A DNA stretch of 64,000 nt from Timema cristinae (GCA_039000515.1 JBCFYV010000935.1:65629109-65693108); one strand, 5' to 3'. Shown: positions 48,726 through 59,349, counted from the first letter of the stretch. Notes: generated by a model not told the origin, from the letters alone. Numbers and translations: made by a program.

Positions 48726-51700
48726 TGACGCGCTATATATACAAACATATATGTATACTGGTTTAAGATAGCGATGTTTGATCGTCTTATAGATCAAAGT
48801 GCAGCCTAGTTGTTTTGTTGAGTTGTTGTCAAGTAATTGTTCCGGTCCTTGAAGGTACGGAGAACATGAACGAAGGGCCAGTAGCACCCACGTCTCTGTC
48901 AAGTTCTACAAGGCCACCCTGACCCACATGAAGCACCCTTACTCCATCCTGCTCATCCCCCTGTCCGTCTGGTGTGGGGTGGAACATGGCTTCATCACTG
49001 CAGACTACACTCAGGTAAGGAGGGGGGAAATTGTTCGTGACTGTAGGGTCTGTAGTACTGGGTGCGTCACGACTTCTCTATGGCGGCAAGTCGACAACTC
49101 TCCACGACAGATGATGACCTCACACCGAGTGCGTCGCGACGCTTGGCGTTGGTATTACTGGGAGTTCCTCACCGGTGGTCGAACGGTTTAAGATGTCACT
49201 ATACAGATCACATCACCTGACATATGAGTACGTGAAAGTATATCTAGTAACTTTATCTGAACTCTCTTTGGTGGCCACATTGTCTATGGCATCCCTCTCA
49301 CAGTGAACTGAACTGACCAATGATGGGAATATCGGGATTTTAATACCGTTTGGGTGTAATATGTTATTAATTATAAATGATTGTCCACAAACTCTCTCTC
49401 TCGATGAAAAGGTGGATACTCTTTCTCTTAATCCAACCCTTCTCATCCATAATGCTTTAGCGTAATTAGTGCATATGTGTTCAACCCGAATGGGTAGTAA
49501 GATACGCAATGCTAAGGAAATAACAATAACAATGTTACCATCTGTCAGTTAGGACTCCTCCCATTAGAACCGGACCGCAGTTGGTTCGTCAAGTGATGGT
49601 GTTCCTCCTTCCCCTCTTGACAGGCGTTCGTCAACTGCGCCATCAGCATCCACCACGTGGGCTGGGTCATGATGGCGTACGGGGTGCTGGCGTCCATCTT
49701 CTCCATGAGCCTCAGCCCCATCACCGAGATAACCGGTCGCATCCCCGTCGTCTCGTTCGGCGCGGGTCTCAATCTGCTGCTGTTGTTCGTGATGATGCAC
49801 TGGAGACCGACCTCCAGCGAGCCCATGCTCTTCTACGTCATCGCGGCGGGCTGGGGATGGCTGACGTGGTGTGGCAAACACAGCTCAATGGTAACAGTCC
49901 CTCTCCTTGGCTGACGTGGTGTGGCAAACACAGCTCAATGGTAACAGTCCCTCTCCTTGGCTGACGTGGTGGGCAAACACAGCTCAATGGTAACAGTCCC
50001 TTCCTTGGCTGGCGTGGTGTGGCAAACACAGCTCAATGGTAACAGTCCCTCTCCTTGGCTGGCGTGGTGTGGCAAACACAGCTCAATGGTAACAGTCCCT
50101 CTCCTTGGCTGGCGTGGTGTGGCAAACACAGCTCAATGGTAACAGTCCCTCTCCTTGGCTGACGTGGTGTGGCAAACACAGCTCAATGGTAACAGTCCCT
50201 CTCCTTGGCTGACGTGGTGTGGCAAACACAGCTCAATGGTAACAGTCTCTCTCCCTGGCTGGCGTGGTGTGGCAGACACAGCTCAATGGTAACAGTCTCT
50301 CTCCCTGGCTGACGTGGTGTGGCAGACATAGCTCAATGGTAACAGTCTCTCTCCCTGTCTGGCGTGGTGTGGCAGACACAGCTCAATGGTAACAGTCCCT
50401 CTCCCTGTCTGGCGTGGTGTGGCAGACATAGCTCAATGGTAACAGTCTCTCTCCCTGTCTGGCGTGGTGTGGCAGACATAGCTCAATGGTAACAGTCCCT
50501 CTCCCTGTCTGGCGTGGTGTGGCAGACATAGCTCAATGGTAACAGTCCCTCTCCCTGTCTGGCGTGGTGTGGCAGACATAGCTCAATGGTAACAGTCCCT
50601 CTCCCTGTCTGACGTGGTGTGGCAGACATAGCTCAATAGTAACAGTCCCTCTCCCTGTCTGGCGTGGTGTGGCAGACATAGCTCAATGGTAACAGTCCCT
50701 CTCCCTGTCTGGCGTGGTGTGGCAGACATAGCTCAATGGTAACAGTCTCTCTCCCTGGCTGACGTGGTGTGGCAGACATAGCTCAATGGTAACAGTCTCT
50801 CTCCTTGGCTGACGTGGTGTGGCAGACATAGCTCAATGGTAACAGTCTCTCTCCCTGGCTGACGTGGTGTGGCAGACATAGCTCAATGGTAACAGTCTCT
50901 CTCCCTGTCTGGCGTGGTGTGGCAGACATAGCTCAATGGTAACAGTCCCTCTCCCTGTCTGGCGTGGTGTGGCAGACATAGCTCAATGGTAACAGTCCCT
51001 CTCCCTGTCTGGCGTGGTGTGGCAGACATAGCTCAATGGTAACAGTCCCTCTCCCTGTCTGGCGTGGTGTGGCAGACATAGCTCAATGGTAACAGTCCCT
51101 CTCCCTGTCTGGCGTGGTGTGGCAGACATAGCTCAATGGTAACAGTCCCTCTCCCTGTCTGGCGTGGTGTGGCAGACATAGCTCAATGGTAACAGTCTCT
51201 CTCCCTGTCTGGCGTGGTGTGGCAGACACAACTCAATGGTAACAGTCCCTCTCCCTGTCTGGCGTGGTGTGGCAGACATAGATCAATGGTAACAGTCCCT
51301 CTCCCTGTCTGGCGTGGTGTGTGCAGACATAGCTCAATGGTAACAGTCCCTCTCCCTGTCTGGCGTGGTGTGGCAGACATAGCTCAATGGTAACAGTCCC
51401 TCTCCCTGTCTGGCGTGGTGTGGCAGACATAGCTCAATGGTAACAGTCTCTCTCCCTGTCTGGCGTGGTGTGGCAGACATAGCTCAATGGTAACAGTCCC
51501 TCTCCCTGTCTGGCGTGGTGTGGCAGACATAGCTCAATGGTAACAGTCCCTCTCCCTGTCTGGCGTGGTGTGGCAGACATAGCTCAATGGTAACAGTCCC
51601 TCTCCCTGTCTGGCGCGGTGTGGCAGACATAGCTCAATGGTAACAGTCCCTCTCCCTGTCTGGCGTGGTGTGGCAGACATAGCTCAATGGTAACAGTCCC

Positions 51701-52600
51701 TCTCCCTGTCTGGCGTGGTGTGGCAGACATAGCTCAATGGTAACAGTCTCTCTCCCTGTCTGGCGTGGTGTGGCAGACACAACTCAATGGTAACAGTCCC
51801 TCTCCCTGTCTGGCGTGGTGTGGCAGACATAGCTCAATGGTAACAGTCCCTCTCCCTGTCTGGCGTGGTGTGGCAGACATAGCTCAATGGTAACAGTCCC
51901 TCTCCCTGTCTGGCGTGGTGTGGCAGACATAGCTCAATGGTAACAGTCCCTCTCCCTGTCTGGCGTGGTGTGGCAGACATAGCTCAATGGTAACAGTCTC
52001 TCTCCCTGTCTGGCGTGGTGTGGCAGACATAGCTCAATGGTAACAGTCCCTCTTCCTGTCTGGCGTGGTGTGGCAGACATAGCTCAATGGTAACAGTCCC
52101 TCTCCCTGTCTGGCGTGGTGTGGGAGCTCGTTTTGGAAGGTCTTATATCTTACCAAAATACTACTATACAGTAGGACTCTGATAAGAAATAAGGTCTTAT
52201 AGAACGGGCCTCTTACCAAACCAGGCTATATTTGTTGTGGTTGTGTTTTCACGCATGCGCAGCTCTGGTGGGCACCTTGTTCCCGACCCGCGAGGAGGTG
52301 GCTTACAGCAACTACCGTCTGTTCGAGGCGCTAGGGTTCGCAGCGGCGTACGCCTACAGCCCTTACATCTGCGTCAAACCAGAGCTGTACTTCCTGACCG
52401 GAGTCCTCACCGTCGGGATGATGGGGTACATCGCCGTCGAGATCCTGGAGCGTCGCCGCAAGGATGACGTGGTCGTAAGGTTGACGTCCGACCTTGGGTC
52501 TCACGACATCGTCCGGCAACGTACGATACGGGGTGTTGAGTCGGCCGTCCCATCTTCGAGCGTGACTCAGGTGGAACCACCAGGGTTTGTGGCCACTTGA
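45774..52600 (+). CDS. UNC93A: Protein unc-93 homolog A (major-facilitator-type membrane protein)
   Basis: Multi-pass membrane protein of the UNC-93 family, related to transporters. The founding member regulates a two-pore potassium channel; the insect substrate, if any, is unknown. Exons: 45774-46473, 47459-47681, 48855-49014, 49624-49890, 52263-52600, with matching GT/AG phases. The N-terminus is basic and cytosolic. Exon 1 holds five hydrophobic segments (for example LMSVSVAFTILYGAFRSM and IPAGIVLGMCSAPMWIS). The middle has a hydrophilic loop with two Cys (CGAEFCPQDKD). Family signatures are ADYTQAFVNCAISIH, GWGMADVVWQTQLN and SNYRLFEALGFA. Exon 4 lacks one G in a run at 49855-49858, so its last 11 codons are off frame as written; restoring one base gives 562 residues. 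Introns 2 and 4 are largely tandem arrays. Stop TGA at 52598-52600; AATAAA at 52768-52773 and 52784-52789. Confidence 0.95.
46569..46576. promoter_or_regulatory. CRE-like palindrome
   Basis: TGACGTCA in the first unc-93 intron. A match to the CREB/ATF consensus by sequence only; function is not shown. Confidence 0.25.
46783..46860 (+). repeat. tRNA-like SINE head
   Basis: ggccacttggtccagtggtc as A-box region and cccaggttcgataccctag as B box, directly joined to a LINE tail at 46862. Confidence 0.6.
46862..47165 (-). mobile_element. LINE 3' tail with tandem copies
   Basis: Minus-strand version of the tail at 3735-3960: three copies of a 48-50 bp unit (cttgagctagttctatccag core, 46880-47020), then ggtccattataatgttatcc and further degenerate coding tail. 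Confidence 0.75.
47688..48668 (+). repeat. 31-bp minisatellite starting at a splice donor (unc-93 intron 2)
   Basis: About 31 copies of a unit of 31-37 bp (ctggatgtagccctaacgct then cgatatatata), the length varying with the TA run. The array begins within 7 bp of the exon end at 47681. The last copies (48540-48668) are more diverged. Confidence 0.95.
48678..48726. repeat. TC then TA microsatellite
   Basis: A (TC)n run at 48678-48701 is followed by (TA)n at the end of the 31-bp array. Confidence 0.9.
49375..49515 (+). repeat. SINE family A tail fragment
   Basis: ttagcgtaattagtgcatat, then caacccgaatgggtagtaag and a short A/T end, in unc-93 intron 3. Confidence 0.65.
49861..52120 (+). repeat. 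50-bp array of exon end plus splice donor (unc-93 intron 4)
   Basis: About 45 copies. The unit is ctgacgtggtgtggcaaaca, cagctcaatg, then gtaacagtccctctccttgg. The first 30 nt equal the end of the exon that stops at 49890 and the last 20 nt are intron, so each unit has an exon-intron border. The spacing is 50 bp almost throughout. The first ten copies keep gcaaacaca; later copies share tggcgtggtgtggcagacat, so the array has diverged away from the exon. Confidence 0.97.
52136..52216. mobile_element. Short inverted-repeat element, relative of 6735-6835
   Basis: ggaaggtcttatatcttacc and its rough complement aagaaataaggtcttatag flank actatacagtaggactctga. It lies between the array and the acceptor of the last unc-93 exon. 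Confidence 0.5.
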
Positions 52601-52904
52601 GGCCCTATTGGACAGCCCTGTCTCAGTGTACACTGCTATAGTTCTCATTAATTAATACTCTCAGTTATGAGAGTAATATTTTGTTCGATAGTTTCTATTT
52701 TATTCCTTAAAATGAGAGATGCAAAGCAACGCGAGAAAAGGTTTGTATTTCATAGTTTTTATGGCAAAATAAATTTTGTTCAAAATAAATGAACTATTGC
52801 AACAGTAGATGTGTTCAGGTTAATCTCATACATACAGTAATATCAACAGGTATTGAATTATTTTTTTTAGTTGTTTCATAATTGTTTAAAAATAAGTTTT
52901 TCTA

Positions 52905-53365
52905 GCACTACGTCTTTCTACCTGTTAGGATTGTACGTGTTTAATTTTTTACATCCATTACAGTTTCCAACCTGGGTCAGTTCTTTATTCAAGCCATATA
53001 TTTTCCACTACCGGCTTGCTAGGCTTGTCGTAGCCCTTATAACATAACTTAAGACTAGGACAGGCACAACATCCAGCCCCAGGCCGTTAATTCATTACTG
53101 TGAAAGGGTACACCCACATTTCACCAATAATAAACTTTTCGGCCATGCCGGGAATAGAACCCGGGGCCCTTGGCTCACTAGACAGATACGCTACTGGTTG
53201 AGCTAAGATGTCGGATGGCGTATATACCAATCCCGCTAATGTGTTAGGGTTAGGAGGGTTGCATTTAGAGGAAGTTTACCCTCTCAGTACACCCAACCGG
53301 GATTCGAACTCTGATCTCTCCGTTATTGGCAGTCCGGTCTATTGCGAGAGTGACGCCTTCAGGGG
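52905..53365 (-). repeat. SINE family A split by a family T SINE
   Basis: The family A tail (gcactacgtctttctacctg) is at 52905-52945 and its body and head resume at about 53216 (tataccaatcccgctaatgt). The insert between carries a family T head (cggccatgccgggaatagaa) near 53140-53215. Confidence 0.65.
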
Positions 53366-53429
53366 TTCTTAACCTATTTATGCTTCCATTACCCCAACAT
53401 ATCGCCACAGTCCCCTTAGCACGTATAGA

Positions 53430-53740
53430 TAGCCAGTGATAGAACACCTTTACATATGAATATACGGTAACAGAACACCTTTACATATGAATATACGGTA
53501 ACAGAACACCTTTACATATGAATAGATGGCAACAGAACACCTTTACATATGAATATGGAAAGAACACTTTACATATGATAGATGCAACAGAACACCTTTA
53601 CATATGAATAGATGGGAATAGAACAGTTTTACATATGAATAGATGGAATAGAACAGTTTACATATGATATATGAACAGAACATTACATGTGAATATATGA
53701 ACAGAACACCTTACATATGAATAGATGGTAACAGAACACC
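53430..53740. repeat. 31-bp tandem repeat
   Basis: About ten copies of gaacacctttacatatgaat followed by atacggtaaca. Some units are shortened to about 25 bp in the middle. Confidence 0.9.
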
Positions 53741-54174
53741 CCTAGGTTAAGAACCCCTCCGTTAAACTATTCGACCCATCACTTAACCTATATCATTAAG
53801 GCGATGTTAGACTGCTGCACACCTTAATCTGTGTGTGGCTAAGCGTATCTGTTATCAATGTTTACTTTCTTGGAACGCTTTATTTATCATTTGTTGAGTT
53901 TATTATCAGTACTAATTACATAACCTGCCTGCTCGATGTGTCAGAATTCGTAAAACCGGCCACACTGATATAAGTGTGTGGCTAGGAATGCAGTGAGTTG
54001 TAGGATTTCATCCTAATTGTGCTTTGTCAACAACCTCCTTGGTCCAGCGGAATAGAGAAGAGAGCTTCATTTCACGTCAAACAAGTGAGTTGAAAATAAA
54101 CTACTTTGAAACATAACAAACTCGGGTTAACGTTAGTGTAGACTTAAAACGGCGAGGAAGGATTGCGGGCACGA

Positions 54175-54620
54175 TGATGTTTATATTAGTGCAATCACAA
54201 GCTTGCGCAGCCATCATATTAGTGCTACTACATGCACGCGCAGTCATAATATTAGTGAAGACACATGCGTGCGCAGCCATAATATTAGTGCTAATACAGG
54301 CACGCGCAGTCATCATATTAGTGACGACACATGCGTGCGCAGCCATCATATTAGTGCTAATACAGGCGTGCGCAGCCATCATACTAGTAACTGCATAATT
54401 CGTGCGCAGCCATCATATTAGTGCTGCTACATGCACGCGCAGTCACATATTAGTGACGACACAGTCGTGCGCAGCCATAATATTAGTGCTAATACAGACA
54501 CGCGCAGTCATCATACTAGTGCTGCATCATGCGTGCGCAGCCATCATATGAGTGAAGACACAGGCATGCGCAGTTATCATATTAGTGAAGACACATGCGT
54601 GCGCAGCCATCATATTAGGG
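54175..54620. repeat. 33-bp tandem repeat
   Basis: About thirteen copies of a 33-bp unit (gcgcagccatcatattagtg then ctaatacaggcgt), alternating between two subtypes (gcagcc and gcagtc). Because 33 is a multiple of three, several frames stay open on both strands without being genes. Confidence 0.95.
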
Positions 54621-54630
54621 AGAGGGTGTT

Positions 54631-54663
54631 GGGGCGGGGCCGCATGCTACTGGCGTGACGTCA
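54631..54663. promoter_or_regulatory. GC-box and CRE-like cluster
   Basis: A GC-box-like ggggcggggc at 54631-54640 and a perfect TGACGTCA at 54656-54663 lie together at the end of the 33-bp array. They could be a promoter for a gene in either direction; no transcript is defined. Confidence 0.3.
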
Positions 54664-55130
54664 TGCCACTGCGCTCCATTAGTTAGCACTCGTAGCGACT
54701 AACTAAAACTTTATTTTGACAAGTAATGTTACTGCTTAGGATTTAATATGGGTATAGACGATATTATGCAGCACTTACTTGAATATAATAGTGGATTGGT
54801 GTAATTTACATATAGCCTAGCCTAAAACATACAATTCAAATACTGTAATAGAACGTCAAAGCAATAGCATTTACAGATATAATTTACTAAAAACATTTCC
54901 CAATATCGTGTCGGCTACGGTACCTATTTTTTATAATTGAGAATCTTTGAGTAATTGTTTTCTAGGCTGTAGCTATTATCATCATTTGACAATTTCATAG
55001 CAACATAGTAATTTTATGTAAGGCAATAAAATATTACATTAAGGCTGTGACAACGCTCGATATTTATTTTTGGTGGGACAGATCAAAAGTTTACCGGTAA
55101 AGATTTATTTTCACCACGTGCTAAACACAT

Positions 55131-56138
55131 TCAAGACACTGTTCCAAGACCCAACTTCGTTTTGAAACTATCTAAATGTCTGTGGTGAGGCAGAGTTAGT
55201 ATTTCACTGTTTCGTAAAGATATGTAACCTGCAGGACATGTCAAACATAATGTACATGCCCATATTAACATTCTTGTTGAATACCGAGCTGATTCAGCTG
55301 CAATGAGGCCAAGCTGTTCGTCAATGAATTCCAGTTTTGATTTAGCCCTGTCGTTAATATTTTCCAAACAATGGTATTTATGTAATATTCCTTGAGACAA
55401 CATTATGTGAGATTTAAACCTTTCTTTCACGCTATATTCCTCTTGAGAACTCAACTTATTTAAGCCTTCAGTATTAATATTAACTTAGACCACAATCCAT
55501 ACGTGGTATCATTAACTGAGCCCACTAGACTAAATACATGTTCAGTTACATTATTGTAATACACTTTAGTTTCCATAACATTATTTATACACACAGAAAT
55601 TACAATAGATGGCGATCCTTATATAGGAAGGTTTATTTTGTAAAATACTATTTTATTTTCTTCATTTAAGATTAAATACCCTTGTTACTTGTTAAAGTAT
55701 TCTGAAACCTTTAATCTAAAATCAGCAAAGTTTAGGATATTATCTTTCCCAGCGATTTCAATTTATTTCTGTTTTTTAAGAATTCCACTTTCTTGTTGTC
55801 TTTCTTCGGGCGTCTTTTTTTTTTTTTTTTTTTTTGCAAGGTCTTAGACAAATATGAGGCTAAATTGATTAAAAGAGTTGGGTATGAACCCATTTCTAAT
55901 CTAGGTTTGTCTCTTCTACAAGTTAAAATGGTGCCATCGGGCCTTTTTACGAAGTCTTCTCTAATAATATTTGATACCGTAAAAATGATCTACACACATG
56001 ACTTGAGTACGCGGAAAGGATAAATTTGTCTCTGTGACTGGACCTAATCCAGTTTTGTCTGAGCGTTTCATCACTGGGAAATTTGAACGCGGATTTTATA
56101 TTAGTGGATTCATAGTTGGATTTACATACAGGTACACA
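55131..56138 (-). pseudogene. THAP-domain gene remnant (P-element/THAP9-like)
   Basis: Reading down the minus strand from 56138 there is a C2CH zinc-finger start CVPVC, then FKFPSDETLRQNW and then SSHVC. A frame slip follows, after which another frame gives CVDHF and, after a further slip, IIREDFVKRPDGT (to about 55880). This is the DNA-binding THAP domain order. After an A run of about 22 (55814-55836 on the plus strand as T) an open stretch 55454-55131 has EFIDEQLGLIAAESARYST then RNSEILTLPHHRHL, the helical segment that follows the domain in P-element-like transposases. No transposase catalytic core was seen. Two or more frame breaks suggest a dead element; assembly error is possible. Confidence 0.65.
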
Positions 56139-56211
56139 GAATTTTAAAGGCAGTGAAAATAATGTTGAATAATGTATTTACAGCAGATTACACTAATACA
56201 ACACTTCCTAT

Positions 56212-56455
56212 ACAAATGAACTGTAATTACGAGCTGTGTCGCCTGTAATTACGAGCTGTGTCACCTGTATTTACGAGCTGTGTCGCCTGTAATTACGAGC
56301 TGTGTCGCCTGTAATTACGAGCTGTGTCACCTGTAATTACGAGCTGTGTCGCCTGTAATTACGAGCTGTGTCACCTGTAATTACGAGCTGTGTCGCCTGT
56401 ATTTACGAGCTGTGTCGCCTGTATTTACGAGCTGTGTCGCCTGTAATGACGGCCT
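56212..56455. repeat. 22-bp array against a splice acceptor
   Basis: About eleven copies of ctgtaattacgagctgtgtc plus gc (22 bp). The last diverged copy (ctgtaatgacggcctgtgtt) runs straight into the tcag acceptor at 56464. Confidence 0.93.
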
Positions 56456-56464
56456 GTGTTTCAG

Positions 56465-56780
56465 GTGATGCCCTACCCAGGTCGAAACTCAGACATAGAG
56501 GCCGGAGAGGAGCCCACGACCCCTGAAGACAAGCCCTCCACGGTGTGCGCATGCTCGGACAAGCTCGGCTCTTTCTACCAGAACCTCGTGTTCCTGCTGA
56601 TGGTGATCCCAGTCACCTTGGTGGTGATACTGGACCTCCTGGGTTCGATCCTCACCTGCTGCTGTCTGTGTCGCGGGGACAGACTGTACAAGACCAGGAG
56701 CTTCAGACTCGAGTACAACATGGGGTGTTTCTCCGCGCTCTGCTTCCGGTTCCTCACCAAGAGGAAGGAAGAGGATATCC
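56465..56780 (+). CDS. Unidentified membrane-protein exon
   Basis: After the acceptor at 56464 the frame reads VMPYPGRNSDIEAGEE, an acidic linker, CACSDKLGSFYQ, then a strong hydrophobic segment (LVFLLMVIPVTLVVILDLLG), a Cys cluster CCCLCRGD and a basic region ending CFRFLTKRKEEDIP. Splice border, base composition and amino-acid pattern all look coding. I do not recognise the family. The 3' limit is unclear because the exon runs into a tandem array at about 56755. Other exons of this gene were not found, though 57744-57944 (ending ahead of a possible gtgaga donor at 57894) could be one. Confidence 0.55.
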
Positions 56781-57600
56781 CGAGGAAAGGGGGATGGTCG
56801 GGGAGTAGAGGAGAGACTTCATGTTCCTCACCAAGAGGAAGGAGGAGGATATCCCCAAGGAGAGGAGGATGGTCGGGGAGTAGAGGAGAGACTTCATGTT
56901 CCTCACCAAGAGGAAGGAGGAGGATATCCCCAAGGAGAGGAGGATGGTCGGGGAGTAGAGGAGAGACTTCATGTTCCTCACCAAGAGGAAGGAGGAGGAT
57001 ATCCCCAAGGAGAGGAGGATGGTCGGGGAGTAGAGGAGAGACTTCATGTTCCTCACCAAGAGGAAGGAGGAGGATATCCCCGAGGAAAGGAGGATGGTCG
57101 GGGAGTAGAGGAGAGACTTCATGTTCCTCACCAAGAGGATGGTCGGGGAGTAGAGGAGAGACTTCATGTTCCTCACCAAGAGGATGGTCGGGTAGTAGAC
57201 GAGAGACTTCATGTTCCTCACCAAGAGGATGGTCGGGGAGTAGAGGAGAGACTTCATGTTCCTCACCAAGAGGAAGGAGGAGGATATCCCCGAGGAGAGG
57301 AGGATGGTCGGGGAGTAGAGGAGAGACTTCATGTTCCTCACCAAGAGGATGGTCGGGGAGTAGACGAGAGACTTCATGTTCCTCACCAAGAGGAAGGAGG
57401 AGGATATCCCCGAGGAGAGGAGGATGGTCGGGGAGTAGAGGAGAGACTTCATGTTCCTCATCAAGAGGATGGTCGGGGAGTAGAGGAGAGACTTCATGTT
57501 CCTCACCAAGAGGAAGGAGGAGGATATCCCGAGGAGAGGAGGATGGTCGGGGAGTAGAGGAGAGACTTCATGTTCCTCACCAAGAGGAGGGTGTTCATGG
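56752..57600. repeat. 75-bp array derived from the end of the 56.5-kb exon
   Basis: About a dozen copies. The full unit (75 bp) starts ttcctcaccaagaggaagga and ends gagagacttcatg; shorter units of about 42-48 bp lack the ggaggatatccc part. The first copy is the coding end FLTKRKEEDIP of the upstream exon. The length and lack of stops in one frame on each strand produce long open frames (about 400 and 290 codons) that are not credible proteins. Confidence 0.93.
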
Positions 57601-58754
57601 AGGGAAGTATGTCTTGAAACACCTTGTTGTCTCACTGGTTTCTGCCTTGACTGAGAGTGCGAAGGCTCTAGTTCTTAGAGTGGTCGTGTCAATTGTTCCT
57701 TGAGCCGCCATTTTGAAGATGTAACCGCTTCAATTAGCGGTTATTGACGACCCTGGACAACTTTGGACGTAAAGAACCGGCGAATGAGCGCGAGCGTTTG
57801 GAAAGATTAGTAACCAAAGCGTTTTTCTTGGAAGGTGATACTAGTGATATGGAGATTGTTTGGTACCAACGTCATCCGAGATCAGGTGAGATGTTAGTTC
57901 GGTCCCAAACTCTAATGAGGATTGAGTTGTGCTACGATCCATAGAAATAAACAAATAAAAAAGTTCTCAAATTTAATAAAAATCCTTTCCCAAATCTACC
58001 GTATTTTTTTCGATTCTTTAGAATAAATAAAAGTTTGATAGGTCATTAAAATAAATATTTGCTTCACAGAATTATGTGATTGTTGTTTATAAAAGAAGTG
58101 TTACCATTGAGGATCATGACGTCATACCTCCACAATGACATACTGTGACAACTCTATTAATATTGTAGTTATACCTCCACAATGGAACCCCATGGTTACT
58201 CATAGTAGTGTACAGTTAATTTCTAGTCATGACTACACATTGATGTTTTGTAGTCTCTTGTACAATATATTCTATCTATACCACCAAAATGGCGTACAGT
58301 TGATACTCGTTGTAGTATTCAGGTTATGCCCTTAGTTTGAATCACTAACCCAACTCCACTGATAATCTTCAACAGATCAATGTTCGAATACCGGACGGAG
58401 TATTATAAGGGAAGATAGGATTACAAGTGGTTATAAATTTGATATAATAAGGAGGTTTTAGGTTTTTTGCCCGCTTTTAAAATCAAGAGAAACATTTCCG
58501 TTTATAAAATAAAATTAAATGATATCTGGTTGGATCTCATAAATATAATATACTCTAAATCACCTGCATCTTGCCCACGGCTGAGGTTAAACAATAGTGA
58601 ACTGTTGTTAGCTAGATTACTGACAGCTCGAACGTGCCTGTCTTTGTGTTTAATAAAATAATGTAACAATAACTTGGTTTATAGTGAATTTATTGTTTGT
58701 ATTAAAACTTAAGATAGTTTTATTTTAATTTAACTAAACCTATATGTAAGCTAA
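57601..58754. other. Spacer with weak coding hints
   Basis: 57744-57944 is open and has balanced composition (ERERLERLVTKAFFL), followed by AATAAA at 57946-57951. It has no recognised domain. The rest is AT-rich; a TGACGTCA is at 58117-58124. Confidence 0.35.
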
Positions 58755-58832
58755 TACCTGGTCGTAGGACTCGAACCCAGGAATTTAATTCCCGTATCAG
58801 GGCGTAATAGTTACAACTAAATAATAAGCCCT
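58755..58832 (-). repeat. tRNA-like SINE head
   Basis: cgtaggactcgaacccagga is a reversed B box. A similar segment (gggactcgaaacccagg) is at 63146-63162. Confidence 0.5.
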
Positions 58833-58847
58833 ACATTTATTTGTGTC

Positions 58848-59046
58848 ACTGCGTCTTACTTCCCGATCGGGTTGTACGCATATGAACTAATTAAGTTAAT
58901 GTATTAAGGACGAATTTAGAGAAAACGCACCCACATTTACGTGGAGGGGGAGAGAATAAACCACCTTCAGAAAGCCTGACTGGGATTTGAACTCCCAGTC
59001 TATTGCGAGAGTAGAGCCTTAGACCATTTTACCACTGAAGAAGGCT
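58848..59046 (-). repeat. SINE family A, degenerate
   Basis: Minus-strand copy: cactgcgtcttacttcccg tail and a head ending accactgaagaagg. Confidence 0.75.
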
Positions 59047-59097
59047 ATACTTAATTTAGTTGAAAAATATATTCAAGCTCCATCGTAAATAAAGATA

Positions 59098-59285
59098 GAC
59101 CCACCTCGGTGGCCGCATGGTCTATGGCGGTACTCTTGTGTTGGACTAGACTGCTGATGACTGGGTGATTGAGGTGCGAATCTCGGTCAAATGTACTGAG
59201 GGTAGTTTTTTTTTTTTTTTTTTTTTCAAAATGATTTATCCCTCTTCCTCTGTGTAAATACGATTACACTTTCTCTAACCCAAAC
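59098..59285 (+). repeat. SINE family A, truncated
   Basis: Plus-strand head acccacctcggtggccgcat, B-box-like gaggtgcgaatctcggtc, then a T run (59207-59226) and part of the body. The tail is missing. Confidence 0.75.
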
Positions 59286-59349
59286 GTTACGGGAGACAGT
59301 TTGTCGCATCGCTAAACATTCACACGCTACAGCGCGGAGATGATGGAAC

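Noticed and set aside
49564..49881. Minus-strand frame opposite unc-93 exon 4
   Set aside because: Shadow of a GC-rich coding exon; no domain.
47688..52120. CRISPR-like array
   Set aside because: The repeats are directly adjacent with no unique spacers, in an animal intron.
54101..54658. Repeat protein on either strand of the 33-bp array
   Set aside because: The frames are open only because the unit is 33 bp; no start context, splice site or domain.
56754..57635. A 293-codon minus-strand frame rich in LLVRNMKSLLYSPTIL
   Set aside because: Purely the 75-bp array read backwards; it appears in all copies and has no independent support.
56790..57703. C-terminal 300 codons of the plus-strand frame starting at 56456
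   Set aside because: The open frame passes through the tandem array in a frame different from the FLTKRKEEDIP sense, so it is unlikely to be the true product.
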